A stretch of 64,000 nt of DNA from Microglena sp. YARC (GCA_022414725.1 CM039462.1:58690195-58754194); one strand, 5' to 3'. Shown: positions 45,333 through 56,843, counted from the first letter of the stretch. Numbers and translations are program-made. The notes: generated from the letters alone by a model not told the origin.

Positions 45333-48300
45333 GCAGTGCGCGCGAGAACGTACACTGCAAATGTCGAAGAGAAACGGTACTAGTAGCCAGTAGTAACTAA
45401 TGCGTTACGTTTGTATGCTTGGCGATGCATATGCATGGAGGGAGAGAGAAAGGTACCCTTTGGAGAATCCGGAGAGCTGTCGGCATCGTCAGCGACTTCG
45501 AGTTCACCACGACCGCATGCGATGTTCGTTTTATTTGGCGTCGGCGATACTAAAGCGCTGACTAACACTCTCTATTTTGTGGGCGGGGCAGCATTGATGT
45601 GGAATTTCCGCTGGCACCACCACCGCTGGAGGGGGTAGCCCCCGATCGAGTCGCGCGAAGGCGATGGCGTTCCCTAGCGGACTCTCTTGTCGAACTTGCA
45701 GCGACACTGCGAAGATTAGGTGACCACGGAAGCATGTATAGTGTGGGTGGAGTTACCGCGTATGATTACGCGTTCGCACTTGACATCCAACACTTTCTGA
45801 GCGAGTCGACAACCGCATAATCATCGAGAACTTTCGACTGACCACTTCTCTACACTGACCGCACACATAGAGCGTTTCATTTGTATCCAGTGTGCACAAG
45901 TCTGGCTTTCTACAGGATAGGCGGATTGACGCCGCGTGTACTATAAGGTTGAAATCAACTATTTACCTCCTTTCTCATTCACTGGCGTCTGATCGACTCC
46001 TGTTTTTGTGCTGATGAGGCTCCCGCGAGTCCTGGACGCCTTGAATTGTTTACGCCGTCAAGAATCATAAGCTCCGATCCACGCTCCACCCGAAGACTAG
46101 ACAGGATCTGCCGAGGTTCATGAATTTATCCGTCCCAAGTTACGGACAAAACCGTTTGCGTATCTCTCGTATTTTCCGAGACAAGCCGCACGACGGAGTG
46201 CCGAATGCAATAATTCTCCATTCTAAAATTCAACTCGCCCGGTGGGACGCTTGACGTATATCAGGGGAAATGTCACGGTTTAGTTGTCAGTACCGCTTGA
46301 ATGTAGTAGGAAGTAGACGAAATCCGCAAATGTCAGTAGACGGACCGGTCTGTGAGCAAAGATCGTCTACTATAAATTACACTGATCTAGGTGACAAGTA
46401 GAGTGTAATATACGCTGATTGAAACAATCATCATGTTCAAACACAACAACAGATACCTGACAACTGATTGGGTCGCAATGAGGTCTCTATCATCCCCGTC
46501 GTGTCAACAGAGTAGCAATCGTTATCGTTCACGATGAAGAAGCAGAGCAGGTATTCCATGGGCGCCCCGTGTGACAGCAGCCGAGAGCTAAAGCCAACTG
46601 TCGTGATGAATCGATCAAGCTTAACGATGGCGATTAGCGGAATGGGTAGCGCATTAGTTTATTGCGATGATTGGCTGTGGCGTCATTACATTCGGCACGT
46701 CATCCCCTCGACCCCGAGTCAGCGAATGTGCGGTAAGGACTAACGTAGCGGTGAGTCTACTGAGTGGTGCTGATACTCGTAGGTCTGGTGGAGGAGTAGA
46801 GCCGGCGAGCGATCGATCTTCGTGGCTGAAGAAGTGATGGGCTGGTTGCGATAGGTTCATTAAATCTTTTTTGTTCGCGACTTGTCAAAGTCGTAATCGT
46901 AGGTTGAGGACTTGTGGAGGCAACTTTATAAATCAGCCGGCTGATGTGGATGCGGAGAGAACCAACTTCAACTTTGTCACTAGATCTGACTTCAGTTCTT
47001 CATGGAACGACTGCAGTGACGTAAGCCCAACGTCCTATGGTTAATCCTTGGATTTTTACTGAAGTTCAGGGAGTAACGACAAGATGCTTGTCGTACACGG
47101 ATTCTTGTAACACGGACATAAAACGAGATTGATGGAGAAAACCTGATCGGAACGGAGAGGAATGAATGTGCAAGAGACGTAGTGTTCTAATGCGTCTGCA
47201 AAGAAGAGCGATCGAAGGCCCTTGCAGTCACATGTGAGCACGTTTGTACGAAATCGATCAAGACCCCGACACGCACAGAGGACGTACCAACCTAAACGGT
47301 GGGACAGAAAAACGGATACAGGAACTCTGTGGGTGCCTTCCGTTCGCTCATAGACCAATCTCGGGTTACATAAGGCGAGCCTTGCTTTTTGGGGACCTCC
47401 TGCGTTACCAAAGTAACCCATCCGACGCCCACATCGTAACGAGAAGCACGAGCCCCTTGCCCAGAACAGCCAGCGACGCGAAATGCCTACCAAGTCTCCG
47501 CTCTCATACTCTACACCACGTATCCTGACAGTGTCGATTCAGACGCCAAAATACCATGCGTTTTCGCGTTCACCATTTTGGCAGGACACCTTTCACAGTG
47601 ACAAAGGCTGGATCAGAATTGCAACCTCGTAGGGGAAGTAGACATTACAAAATTGTGTGTCAACCTCCCGGAATGATTTTTACTGGTTTCGAACATGGTC
47701 GGATCGAATTGTTATTCTCTGTCTGTGCTTGGATATATAGGCTAGCGAGTCGTTCTGGAGGCTCTTAAATTCTGAGTTAGACATTTCAAAAAATCTGCCG
47801 GGAGGCTGGAACGCCATTAGATCGGGATCTAATACCTGACTTTTTTGATTTGGCAGTGATGATAATGACGCGTGTGAGCCGGACAAATCGAGGCAACCAG
47901 TTTTGTCCTTTCAGTGACATCACGTTTTCATTTCGATGAAGAGCAGGACGGTGTCAGTGGTCACTTCGAGAGTTTCCAGCCAATAGTCGGGGTGTTCGTG
48001 CCCGAAGTCCTCAGCTATGTGAAAGAGTATATGGAGCTTACCTGGAAGGTAAGCGTCAAGATGAAGAACTTGACACACATCCACAGCACACTTCCCCGGC
48101 TCTGCATCGATGTTGTGCATTTCTGCACGCCTTCTGCTTTTGCAGTTCGGTTCATGTTTCTCTACGACATCGGATTCTTGGACCCGACAGAGAACATTAG
48201 GCAGCGGCGTTTTTGCGAAGAGGGGGCAGGAAGGGAAGTTTAAACCTACTGGGCTTCAATCCGACCTCGAATGCTCAAAGAGTGGGGACCCCCGAATTTG

Positions 48301-48941
48301 TGTGGCAAGGATAACAGCCCTGTCAATGACTTTTCTCCATACGCTCAAGTACCTAGCACAGCAACCCTTTGCCATGCTTCGCATCCTGCAACGTGAATAA
48401 GAAAAACAAGGAGGGGGGGGGGGGTTTTTTTTTTGGGGGTCATTGACGTCACGGAGAATTTGACGCTGGGGTAACTTGGCGAATCCGTTGGACAAAAAAG
48501 CGATGTCTGGAATTCTTGCGTTTTCCCAGTTTTGGTCATGGTGACATCAGCAGACGATCGAAGAAAGTGTACTCGACCAATCCAAACACAGGGCTGAAGT
48601 ACGCAGACGGGCACCGGGATGTTGAGAATATCGAGGCCTATCCCCATGGGATGTGCCCATTTGGATGATGAGAAGCGGGAATGTCGGGAATCGGCCTGGT
48701 TTGCGACTGTAAGGAGGTGGTACTAACCACTTCCTGGGAACTACGTGGACCGGTGAATACACATGAGCTGGGCGACTGGTAGCTGCCACAGAAGTTGCGC
48801 CCAAGGTCACCCGCCGTGATTGCACACCTTGATGTTATTCTGCACAACACCATCTCTGGTGAAATCTGTCCGTTGAAGACTCGTTTTGAAGTTCCCTGCA
48901 TGATTTGAATGCAAACCGAAGACTGCATTGCTACGACGGAG
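45333..48941. other. Gene desert left of the assembly gap
   Basis: No ORF here shows a domain, a promoter motif or viral-like codon use. It contains a decayed MITE (about 47656-47818, ending gccgggaggctggaacgccatt) and a long G/T homopolymer (48411-48440). It may be host DNA flanking an integrated virus or a heavily decayed viral segment. A faint XRN-like C-terminal reading around 45540-45700 was not firm enough to call. Confidence 0.5.
47656..47818. mobile_element. Decayed MITE copy
   Basis: The core words cgaacatggtcggatcgaattg, gctagcgagtcgttctggagg and the right end ctgccgggaggctggaacgcc are recognisable. The left terminus is lost and substitutions are frequent. It shows that the element family is also present inside the gene desert. 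Confidence 0.65.
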
Positions 48942-49941
48942 NNNNNNNNNNNNNNNNNNNNNNNNNNNNNNNNNNNNNNNNNNNNNNNNNNNNNNNNNNN
49001 NNNNNNNNNNNNNNNNNNNNNNNNNNNNNNNNNNNNNNNNNNNNNNNNNNNNNNNNNNNNNNNNNNNNNNNNNNNNNNNNNNNNNNNNNNNNNNNNNNNN
49101 NNNNNNNNNNNNNNNNNNNNNNNNNNNNNNNNNNNNNNNNNNNNNNNNNNNNNNNNNNNNNNNNNNNNNNNNNNNNNNNNNNNNNNNNNNNNNNNNNNNN
49201 NNNNNNNNNNNNNNNNNNNNNNNNNNNNNNNNNNNNNNNNNNNNNNNNNNNNNNNNNNNNNNNNNNNNNNNNNNNNNNNNNNNNNNNNNNNNNNNNNNNN
49301 NNNNNNNNNNNNNNNNNNNNNNNNNNNNNNNNNNNNNNNNNNNNNNNNNNNNNNNNNNNNNNNNNNNNNNNNNNNNNNNNNNNNNNNNNNNNNNNNNNNN
49401 NNNNNNNNNNNNNNNNNNNNNNNNNNNNNNNNNNNNNNNNNNNNNNNNNNNNNNNNNNNNNNNNNNNNNNNNNNNNNNNNNNNNNNNNNNNNNNNNNNNN
49501 NNNNNNNNNNNNNNNNNNNNNNNNNNNNNNNNNNNNNNNNNNNNNNNNNNNNNNNNNNNNNNNNNNNNNNNNNNNNNNNNNNNNNNNNNNNNNNNNNNNN
49601 NNNNNNNNNNNNNNNNNNNNNNNNNNNNNNNNNNNNNNNNNNNNNNNNNNNNNNNNNNNNNNNNNNNNNNNNNNNNNNNNNNNNNNNNNNNNNNNNNNNN
49701 NNNNNNNNNNNNNNNNNNNNNNNNNNNNNNNNNNNNNNNNNNNNNNNNNNNNNNNNNNNNNNNNNNNNNNNNNNNNNNNNNNNNNNNNNNNNNNNNNNNN
49801 NNNNNNNNNNNNNNNNNNNNNNNNNNNNNNNNNNNNNNNNNNNNNNNNNNNNNNNNNNNNNNNNNNNNNNNNNNNNNNNNNNNNNNNNNNNNNNNNNNNN
49901 NNNNNNNNNNNNNNNNNNNNNNNNNNNNNNNNNNNNNNNNN
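48942..49941. other. Assembly gap of exactly 1000 N
   Basis: Exactly 1000 unknown bases. A round number indicates a scaffolding gap of nominal size. Long ORFs reported across it are artefacts of translating N. Whether the two sides belong together depends on the scaffolding evidence. Confidence 0.98.
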
Positions 49942-51457
49942 CCGCTGCATCGGAATCCTCTGTTTAGACATCGATGCTGAATACATTCTTGACGTTTCGA
50001 GGAGGCCTACATCTGCAGCAACCGATCGAACTTTGCGGAACTGATGAAATACAACCTTGCGAAGATAGACGCATGAGAGGGTGTGCTGCGGCCTGGCAGT
50101 AGACGCAACACCTCGCAAAACCATACTAACTGATGCCTACAGGCCGTCTGCGACGATATCAATTCCTTCGATGTAGACGCTGAATATTTCTCCTTCATCT
50201 TATGTGATGAGCGCGCGAAAGTAACATCAAGTCACAAGTCTACCATCTTGCTAGAATTGACCAATCTGAGCGCAAACCCACCAGACGCATCTCTCTTTTG
50301 AGGTTGCTCCACCCCAGAGGAGACAACGACATGGTGGTGCATGACACGCCGGTCCGGAGGATATCGCAACGTTTGTGCATAGCAACCCACGAAGAGAGCG
50401 AGACAAAAGCCGTCTTTGATCCGGTTTGAACCGAGTGGCCAGTGATGCCAAGGCGGATCGAACGTCTGAGAGGACACGTGCAAAGGGCGATACAAAGCGT
50501 GCCTTGTTTCCGCATGAACGTGCGCCTCGTACACCACTGATGCACCAATGTCACGTCAAACTTAAGATAGTGGTTCGAAGAACACCCGTGTTGTGGTGAA
50601 TACTGACTTCAGGCGATCTGAGCAAGAAAGCTGTCGGACACACGTTCGATACGCAAGACCGCCGTCTACATGCGTGTGAGGCAAATACACCGTAACCGAC
50701 AGAAGTAGGAGGCCCTCTGACAAGACCCTCTCGGCAGCTGGCGATGAGGCAATGGGAACATGTATTTGGAGGCATCAACTCGCGACGTCACGGATCTTTC
50801 ACGAAACCTCATCCTCTGAAGGATCCGCCGTAGGACGCCACAGGAAAACTAGAAGAGTACAAACGCCAATCTTTCACGGTCCATCATCCTTCAAGTACTT
50901 GCTCCTACTCAGCGCATTGCGGGCAACTCTGCATATGAAATAAAAACAGAGCATGAATTCGCCTATGCCAACCAACATATTTACATCTTAAATACGAAAA
51001 AAAATATCATTTCAACCATGAGCTAGCACACGACGGACCGAGGATATGTATCTGGTTTCCAGGGATATCGTTCAACATTATACTGAGTGTCCAAAATTAA
51101 TTTCGAGAATCTCAAATTAACAACTCTTGAGAAATTATACCTACCACAGTCTTTGCATGAAGGGGTTCTGCATGCAATATTATTGGATATTCGTGGAACG
51201 TAAAAGCATGGGACAATCTTTCCTTTTTTCGTTTAAACGCTACTTTTTAGCCACCGTGATCAGAATTGACCCATCTATGTAGTGAGATTCTTGGACACGT
51301 TTATAATATTAGAAAACCTTCCTCAGACTCCTCAAAAATATTTTGAGCCACTGCATACAACACTTACTATACGATGGCTAAGAAAAACTTCAACAAGTAC
51401 AAATGAAAAAATTAATCTACACGACCTCGCACTCAAACAAAACACAAACGCTGAACT
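49942..51457. other. Gene desert right of the gap
   Basis: No supported gene, repeat family member or promoter motif. The base composition changes around 50950 from about even to AT-rich. Confidence 0.5.
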
Positions 51458-51469
51458 GTGAGACATAAT

Positions 51470-51660
51470 GGAACATCAGGCCCCTCCTCTAGAACAACTG
51501 AGGACCCTCAACAAACTGGAAACACTAGGCCCTCCTCTGGAACAACTAGGCCCTCCTCTGGAACAACCAGGCCTCCTCCTCTGGAACAGCAAGGCAGTCC
51601 TCAGGAAAGCCAAGGCCCTCTCAGGAACAGCAAGGCTCCTCGTCATCAGCATCTACAACA
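51470..51660. repeat. Low-complexity tandem repeat (ggccctcctctggaacaact)
   Basis: Four to five imperfect copies of a ~18-21-bp unit ctcctctggaacaactaggc. ORFs here encode proline/leucine/glutamine repeats and are not called on their own. It lies just before the RING-gene region and could be part of its decayed 5' end. Confidence 0.55.
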
Positions 51661-51710
51661 CGATCAACTTCTAGAACCGGTCATCTGATCTTGTTCCACC
51701 GATCGACAGG

Positions 51711-53223
51711 ATGTGTTTAAGAAATGCGCAGAAAAACAACTTGGACGATTGTAAGAAGTATGAGGTGAGTAATGTCAAATACGATGATGCCAAGCTTTCA
51801 CAATCCCAAATGCAGAGTATCATGAAATGGGCACTAGACAAGTGGAAAACAAAGGGGGATGTAGATTTCAACTTAAAGACGTACAAAGGGATGAAGACTC
51901 TCGAGGAAGAACTCCTGTGCCGTTTCTTGCGACATTCCGAACTCATCAGGCTCATGTACATGATGGACATGTCAATCTTCCTTCGCGAGGTCACTGTGCC
52001 TATCAAACCAACTATTTCGGCTGGAGATATAGTCGGGCACTTGGGAGCTCACGCGTACGCGCTGACTAAGAAGTTTGACCTACTGTACGTGTGGTAACCA
52101 CTCTAAGGATAATAAGCTCGTCATGTACTGCGGTTGAACATGGATACAAGGGGGTGAAGGAAAGGGGAAAATCGAACGAGCCATCAAGTTCCTAGAAGGT
52201 AAAGGCTTCGTCAACCCCGACAAAAGCATCGTATGGAAGATGAAACACACGCCTGTCCAACCAGGGTCAGCTGCAGACAAACACCTCAAAAACCTTACAT
52301 GACGCATTGCACATCAACAAAGACGTCGTGTTTTCTTTTGGACCGGTGGGAAGAGCGCGATCGCTTAAGTGTTTCGCCGTACACAATGAGCTATGTTCCG
52401 TCGAGTGTAAAGTATCAAACAATAACTTCTTCCACAGAGATGATGGCATCCAATGCGCATGCAAAGCAAGTGTAAATGATCTAAACGACCTATACATCCC
52501 ATTCAATCCGACAATGGCATGCGAATCATTCTGTGCATTGTGCCACTTTCCGATGAAAGCGACACAAAAAAGCGTACAACTCGCATGCTGCCAAGCAGAA
52601 TGTCACGATAAATGCATGAACGCGATCATACAGACGCTGGACAAGTGCCCCAAGTGCGATGAACCCTTCTCATCAGAGGATGCGATGACGAGTGATGATG
52701 ATCTGCCACACAGAGCCAATACCGATGGAAAAAAGACGATGATGCGCATGAAGCGGATCTTGTGCCTCAAGACGAAGACATACGTCGAGTATCGTCGGAT
52801 ACCCAAAACAAGAGTATATCAAACATCATTGCACGTGTGTCGGCAGCTATGAACGCGACCTCTTCCGTGGTGTCGGCAGCTATTAACGCAAAATCTCCCG
52901 TTGTGTCGCCAGCTATGAACGCGAAATATCACGTTGTGTCGGCAGCTATGAACGCGAAATCTTCCGTGGTGTCAGGCAGCGGTTCAACGTTTAGCGAGAG
53001 GATGAGAATGCGGAAAGGGACAGAGGAGCGATCCCATCCCGTCGATAATCGTTCAAAAATCAAGGACGACATTCATCACTACAAGGATGAAGAAACCTCT
53101 TCGATGAAGGGTGATAGTGGGCGGAAGGATGACATCACACAACTTCACCACCTCCATGAATTGATCGTGGTATGTTGCGCAATGTCATTGTTGCTGTGGT
53201 TATTTTTCTCGAACGGCATCTAA
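51711..53223 (+). pseudogene. RING-finger membrane protein, several frameshifts
   Basis: Pieces in alternating frames read as one protein. These are MQSIMKWALDKWKTKGDVDF, then TCGNHSKDNKLVMYCG, then IERAIKFLEGKGFVNPDK, then a RING-like zinc domain (CALCHFPMKATQKSVQLACC, ECHDKCMNAII, CPKCDEPF), and finally a repeat-rich segment (VSAAMNAKS units) with a C-terminal TM (IVVCCAMSLLLWLFF). Shifts occur near 52092, 52130, an A5 run at 52288-52292 and an A6 run at 52729-52734. The RING suggests a ubiquitin ligase, here tail-anchored. With four breaks it is either a pseudogene or low-quality sequence. The start is uncertain. Confidence 0.5.
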
Positions 53224-54488
53224 AAATCGTTCGCGTCTTCAAGGAATGCGTACCCCCTTGCACACGCCATCTTATTTCCCTGAGGAGGACGCTTCCCACG
53301 CTTGCTCACAGTAGCAGGGGAAGATGCTGATCTGCGCACAGGAGCGAGATCCAACATACATTGATCATACATATCCTTGTCGGAACGGAGACACGTGACA
53401 TCATTCCAAACACCCTCGAGGGTATCGATCAGGCGAGCGGAGAAATCAGTATCAGCATGCACCTTGACGGTGCTATGCTTTCGAACCTTCCACCATATGA
53501 TATTCACACGGTACGAGTCGTCAAATGAGGACAACTCCGCATCCACGAATACGCGAAGGTGATCGAGCAACGATTGGGGTGACGAATCAGATTTCCCACC
53601 ACCCACAATATGATTGTCTCTGCCAAAACAGGGTGGATACACGTAGGACGGAGGCTCATTGCTACCATGCTTTATCTTCTCTACAAATACACCACGGAAA
53701 GCGGACTTCATAATGGACTCGTCACGCGAGATTTCTGCGAACTCAGCCTCTATCTCTTCCTCTGATTGAAGGATGTCGAAACTCGACCTCAAAGTAATCG
53801 CATTCGAGCAAACCGGACACCGCCAACTGACCCTGAATCTGGAGGTAGTACTGCATCGGTACGGGTGCCGTCGATCTTTCGACGCCATGGACACTTGATC
53901 TCGAGCATCACGCCATCCTCGGTCACGCCGTCAGGAGAGGCGCCTAGGAATGACTTCGATTGCATGGCGGAGGAGACCGAACTCGTGCACGAGAACGTTC
54001 GTGTTCAAGGTACTATACAAGGAACATGCGACAGGCTCGAACATGATGCCCCACCGGAGAGGAGGAATAGAACAATCGAATGGTTTTGGCAGCACGTGCC
54101 CACACTTCTTCTCAAGAAAGTCGCGATGTGTACCAAATTTACCAAGACCCACAGCTTGACCAAAGTCACTCGCTGTTATCATCGTATCGCGAATTAAGTA
54201 CCACGGAGGAGTACGTTGAGGAATACCGGGCGACTCAATCAAAGCACGCAGCGTCTGGCGCGCAACTTTGACATACCGAGTACGCTCTCTTATATCTGAC
54301 TCATTGACATCCCGCCCCATTGCGGCAGAAGCAATCAAATGCAAAGCAGCACCGCTGCCCTCACCACAACCCATCGCACGCATCAAGCGGTCGATACATG
54401 CCGATTTATCCTCCGAGCCACGGATGCAATGGGACGAGATGCTCTCAAGCACCTGATCCTCGGGAATGAGAGGGGGGATCGGAGCCAT
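53220..54488 (-). pseudogene. YqaJ-type viral recombinase/exonuclease, three frameshifts
   Basis: The N-terminal half is intact (GIPQRTPPWYLIRDTMITAS, RWGIMFEPVACSLY). The active-site region is split over three frames within ~190 bp: FLGASPDGVTEDGVMLEIKC (the D...E-x-K of the PD-(D/E)XK fold), then VPMQYYLQIQGQLAVSGLLE and CDYFEVEF, then DILQSEEEIEAEFAEI. Shifts lie near 53958-53968, 53860-53872 and 53776-53782. YqaJ nucleases work with single-strand annealing proteins in recombination, and giant viruses commonly encode one. All key residues survive, so the breaks are either very recent or errors. The 3' end overlaps the RING gene by 4 nt. Confidence 0.75.
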
Positions 54489-54578
54489 GTATATAAATTA
54501 TCAGCAGAAAGGGTTTGAGGTAATTGTTTTTTTTATTGAATAACAATTCAGCTTTAAGCATACAGTTGTTCTAAATAA

Positions 54579-54663
54579 TTTTGGGACACAGACACGGTTT
54601 ACCAAAGAGGCGTCTCTGAATATTTTCGAGAACCTCTTCAACTTGCTACGTTGCCCAAAAGCA
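54579..54663. repeat. Dispersed repeat R5, copy 2
   Basis: tttgggacacagac...accaaagaggcg...gaacctcttcaacttgctacgttgcccaaaagca matches 44115-44218. The last codons and stop of the Ulp1-type gene lie inside it, so either the repeat captured the gene's end or the gene end is part of the repeat. Confidence 0.7.
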
Positions 54664-55594
54664 GGTTTCGTTTTTGAACCGTTGTTTTTTTAGTACTTGA
54701 TACGGCAACCTTTCTAAATATGAAGTCTCGAGCACAGTTTAGAGCATCGTCATCTGTCATCGAGTACACGCAAAGGTTACAAAACAACGAGGTAGTAGTG
54801 ATACAGTCTATGATAAAATAAATGCTATATAGTCCGCACTCGCTGTCTCCGTACTGCTTCTGGATCGTGTTCCAATCTATGGGGACGTCTGTGCCGGCGA
54901 CAAAACGCTTCATGAATTGCAAAATAGGAGCAGGTGGCTCTTTGCCAAGGGAATCATAGTAATACAACCCGTAGCGATGGGGCTTAGATCGGTCGATGCA
55001 ACCGTACATGGCAGCCCAGTGAGAACCACCCATCCACGACGGGTCCATGTTTACAACAACACCAAAGTCGGTCTTGCCACCATTTGTCTCTGAAAAAGTA
55101 TTCGCATGAATATTGCAAAGCTCAGGAACCACGGAAATGCAACGCCTCTGCATATACGCGTCTTCCAGGGGGCGGAAGGAGTCATCAACAACCGTGTCGT
55201 CGATTGCAGGATCCTGAAAGTTTAGAGGATGGACACCTAAAAAACGAAAGTGAGGATGACTGTCCTCGTACTGATCCAACACGTTCCAAATATCGAAGGT
55301 GTCCAGCAAATGATGAGGCTCTCCATCGCTCCACGTAGGACAAAATGCGGAAGAGAATGAACGAGGGATATGGGGGTTTTTCTGCAACCACTCAACTTCC
55401 TGGCCGAGAGACGTGCCGAAATGTTTGTGCAACATGGCTGAAAATAAATACAGGTTGATTCCCGAAGAAGAACTTGTATCACCAATAGACACATTCAATC
55501 CGGAACGTTTGGCAATTGTTTCCAATTGTTTAGGGGAGAAACATGTATCCGTATTCGATACGAACTTTGAATGCAAAGGATGACAACGACTCAT
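54638..55594 (-). CDS. Ulp1-type (C48) cysteine protease
   Basis: 318 residues from the ATG at 55594 (an upstream GTG is possible). The catalytic set of the Ulp1/adenain fold is visible: His in GGSHWAAMYGCID, Asp in GLYYYDSLG, Gln in IQKQYGDSECGLYSIYFI and Cys in the same SECGLYS. Giant-virus and asfarvirus members process virion polyproteins or deconjugate SUMO-like tags. An N-terminal extension of about 120 residues precedes the core. Promoter-like words of both classes lie upstream (55619-55634 reverse TATTTGAGACCAAA; 55652-55667 motif 2). The frame is intact. Confidence 0.85.
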   Translation of the reverse strand: MSRCHPLHSKFVSNTDTCFSPKQLETIAKRSGLNVSIGDTSSSSGINLYLFSAMLHKHFGTSLGQEVEWLQKNPHIPRSFSSAFCPTWSDGEPHHLLDTFDIWNVLDQYEDSHPHFRFLGVHPLNFQDPAIDDTVVDDSFRPLEDAYMQRRCISVVPELCNIHANTFSETNGGKTDFGVVVNMDPSWMGGSHWAAMYGCIDRSKPHRYGLYYYDSLGKEPPAPILQFMKRFVAGTDVPIDWNTIQKQYGDSECGLYSIYFIIDCITTTSLFCNLCVYSMTDDDALNCARDFIFRKVAVSSTKKTTVQKRNLLLGNVAS

Positions 55595-55651
55595 GGGTTG
55601 TGAGTTACTTACATTTGGTCTCAAATATTTTTGGTACACTGTAATGTGAAT

Positions 55652-55667
55652 TATAGTCGGCGGAATA
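55652..55667 (-). promoter_or_regulatory. Candidate promoter motif 2
   Basis: Minus-strand TATTCCGCCGACTATA, about 58 nt before the ATG of the Ulp1 gene. It matches the words at 2054 and 6585. Confidence 0.35.
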
Positions 55668-55888
55668 TCAGATGGAAATAAATGTACGACATCGCCGTTA
55701 GAAAATTGGCGTTGACTTGGGTGTGTTAAAAAAGAACATCAGTCGATCAACTCGGAACGGGACCGCTACTCCGCTCTCACAATCGCAAGGCTGCAATGCA
55801 TGGAACTGCTGGGTCTAGGGAGACTGCTTCCATTGAGATATCAACACCGAGAAATCCCAATTCCGCTCCAGACCATGTTTCGCGAACA
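55668..55888. repeat. Composite of repeats R3, R4 and a MITE fragment
   Basis: R3 (55668-55752, as at 30808), R4 (55756-55834, as at 23696) and a partial MITE core (55832-55884, gagatatcaacaccgag...) lie end to end, directly followed by a full MITE. It is a nest of mobile DNA between two genes. Confidence 0.7.
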
Positions 55889-56055
55889 AATGGGCGTTCC
55901 TGCCTCCCGGCCGATTTTTTTTAATTTCTAATCAGGATTTAGAGCCTCTTGAACGACTCGCTAGCTTGAGACATAAGCACCAAGGAATCACAATTCCGCT
56001 CCATACCATGTTTCGCACACCAGTCAAAAATCGGCGGGAGGCAGGAACGCCCATT
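55889..56055. mobile_element. 167-bp MITE with AACA target duplication
   Basis: It runs from AATGGGCGTTCC to GGAACGCCCATT, with AACA at 55885-55888 and 56056-56059. The insertion is into an older MITE fragment. A further terminal fragment (gcgtgaggcaggaacgccca) follows at 56069-56092. Confidence 0.88.
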
Positions 56056-56129
56056 AACAGTAGAAATCCAGCGTGAGGCAGGAACGCCCAATTACTCCCG
56101 AAAGCGGTTTCATTTTAGTCTTCCATCGA

Positions 56130-56843
56130 TCACTTCAAACGCCGCAAGCTCTGTCGTTCGGTATCCTCTCTAGAAGAGTATATAGCAGTTACAATATCGT
56201 CTGCAAATTGAGCGTCATTCGGAAAAAACGAGGAAATGCGGTCCCTGATATTCGTCTTAGACACTTGAGGACGCACGTAGTTCGTTTTGTAACGAATGCG
56301 ACCACTCTTTGTGTTCAGGTCCTCTATGTCGTGGTGATCCATGAAGCCAATAATACGCTGGGTCAATTTCTGCTTCTCCAGTCTACGGTCCCGAATTGCA
56401 TGCTGCAAGGTCTTGATGCTATCATCAAGCTCAATCCATGTACACACATCGGACTTGAAATCATCTAACAAATAGGGACCCGCAGATTCTTGAGACGAAG
56501 ACGCATCAGCATCGCCTTTGGTATCTAAATTGCCTTCGGCATCTTCGCCCTCTGAATCTTCTCCTTCCTTTCCTTCAGCATCTCCGTCGGCATCTCCTTC
56601 GCACTCAGAATCTTCTCCTTCGGCATCACCTTCGCCCTCAGAATCTTCTCCTTCGGCATCTCCTTCGCCCTCAGAATCTTCTCCTTTGGCATCTCCTTCG
56701 CCCTCAGAATCTTCTCCTTCGGCATCTCCTTCGCCCTCAGAATCTTTTCCTTCGGCCTCACTGTTTACGTTGTTGTACAGCTCACGTGTCGAGATCTTTG
56801 TCTCATCCGTATCTTCATCTCCTGAAATACGATGGTGTTGCAT
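56130..56843 (-). CDS. Conserved giant-virus protein (DUF5760-like) with acidic repeats
   Basis: 237 residues from the ATG at 56843. The N-terminal half is an array of EDSEGEGDAEG units (DNA repeats at 56520-56760). The C-terminal half (WIELDDSIKTLQHAIRDRRL, LTQRIIGFMDHHDIEDLNTK, GRIRYKTNYVRPQVSKTNI) matches a family found across Mimiviridae and algal viruses, to my recollection DUF5760. The core is helical with a conserved IEDLNT. The function is unknown and the frame is intact. Confidence 0.65.
   Translation of the reverse strand: MQHHRISGDEDTDETKISTRELYNNVNSEAEGKDSEGEGDAEGEDSEGEGDAKGEDSEGEGDAEGEDSEGEGDAEGEDSECEGDADGDAEGKEGEDSEGEDAEGNLDTKGDADASSSQESAGPYLLDDFKSDVCTWIELDDSIKTLQHAIRDRRLEKQKLTQRIIGFMDHHDIEDLNTKSGRIRYKTNYVRPQVSKTNIRDRISSFFPNDAQFADDIVTAIYSSREDTERQSLRRLK

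Noticed and set aside
46008..46030. CTGATGAG word as a hammerhead ribozyme core (also at 20-28)
   Set aside because: There is no GAAA box or pairing arms at the required spacing.
48905..50124. Long ORFs across 48905-50124 on both strands
   Set aside because: They consist almost wholly of N from the 1000-base gap.
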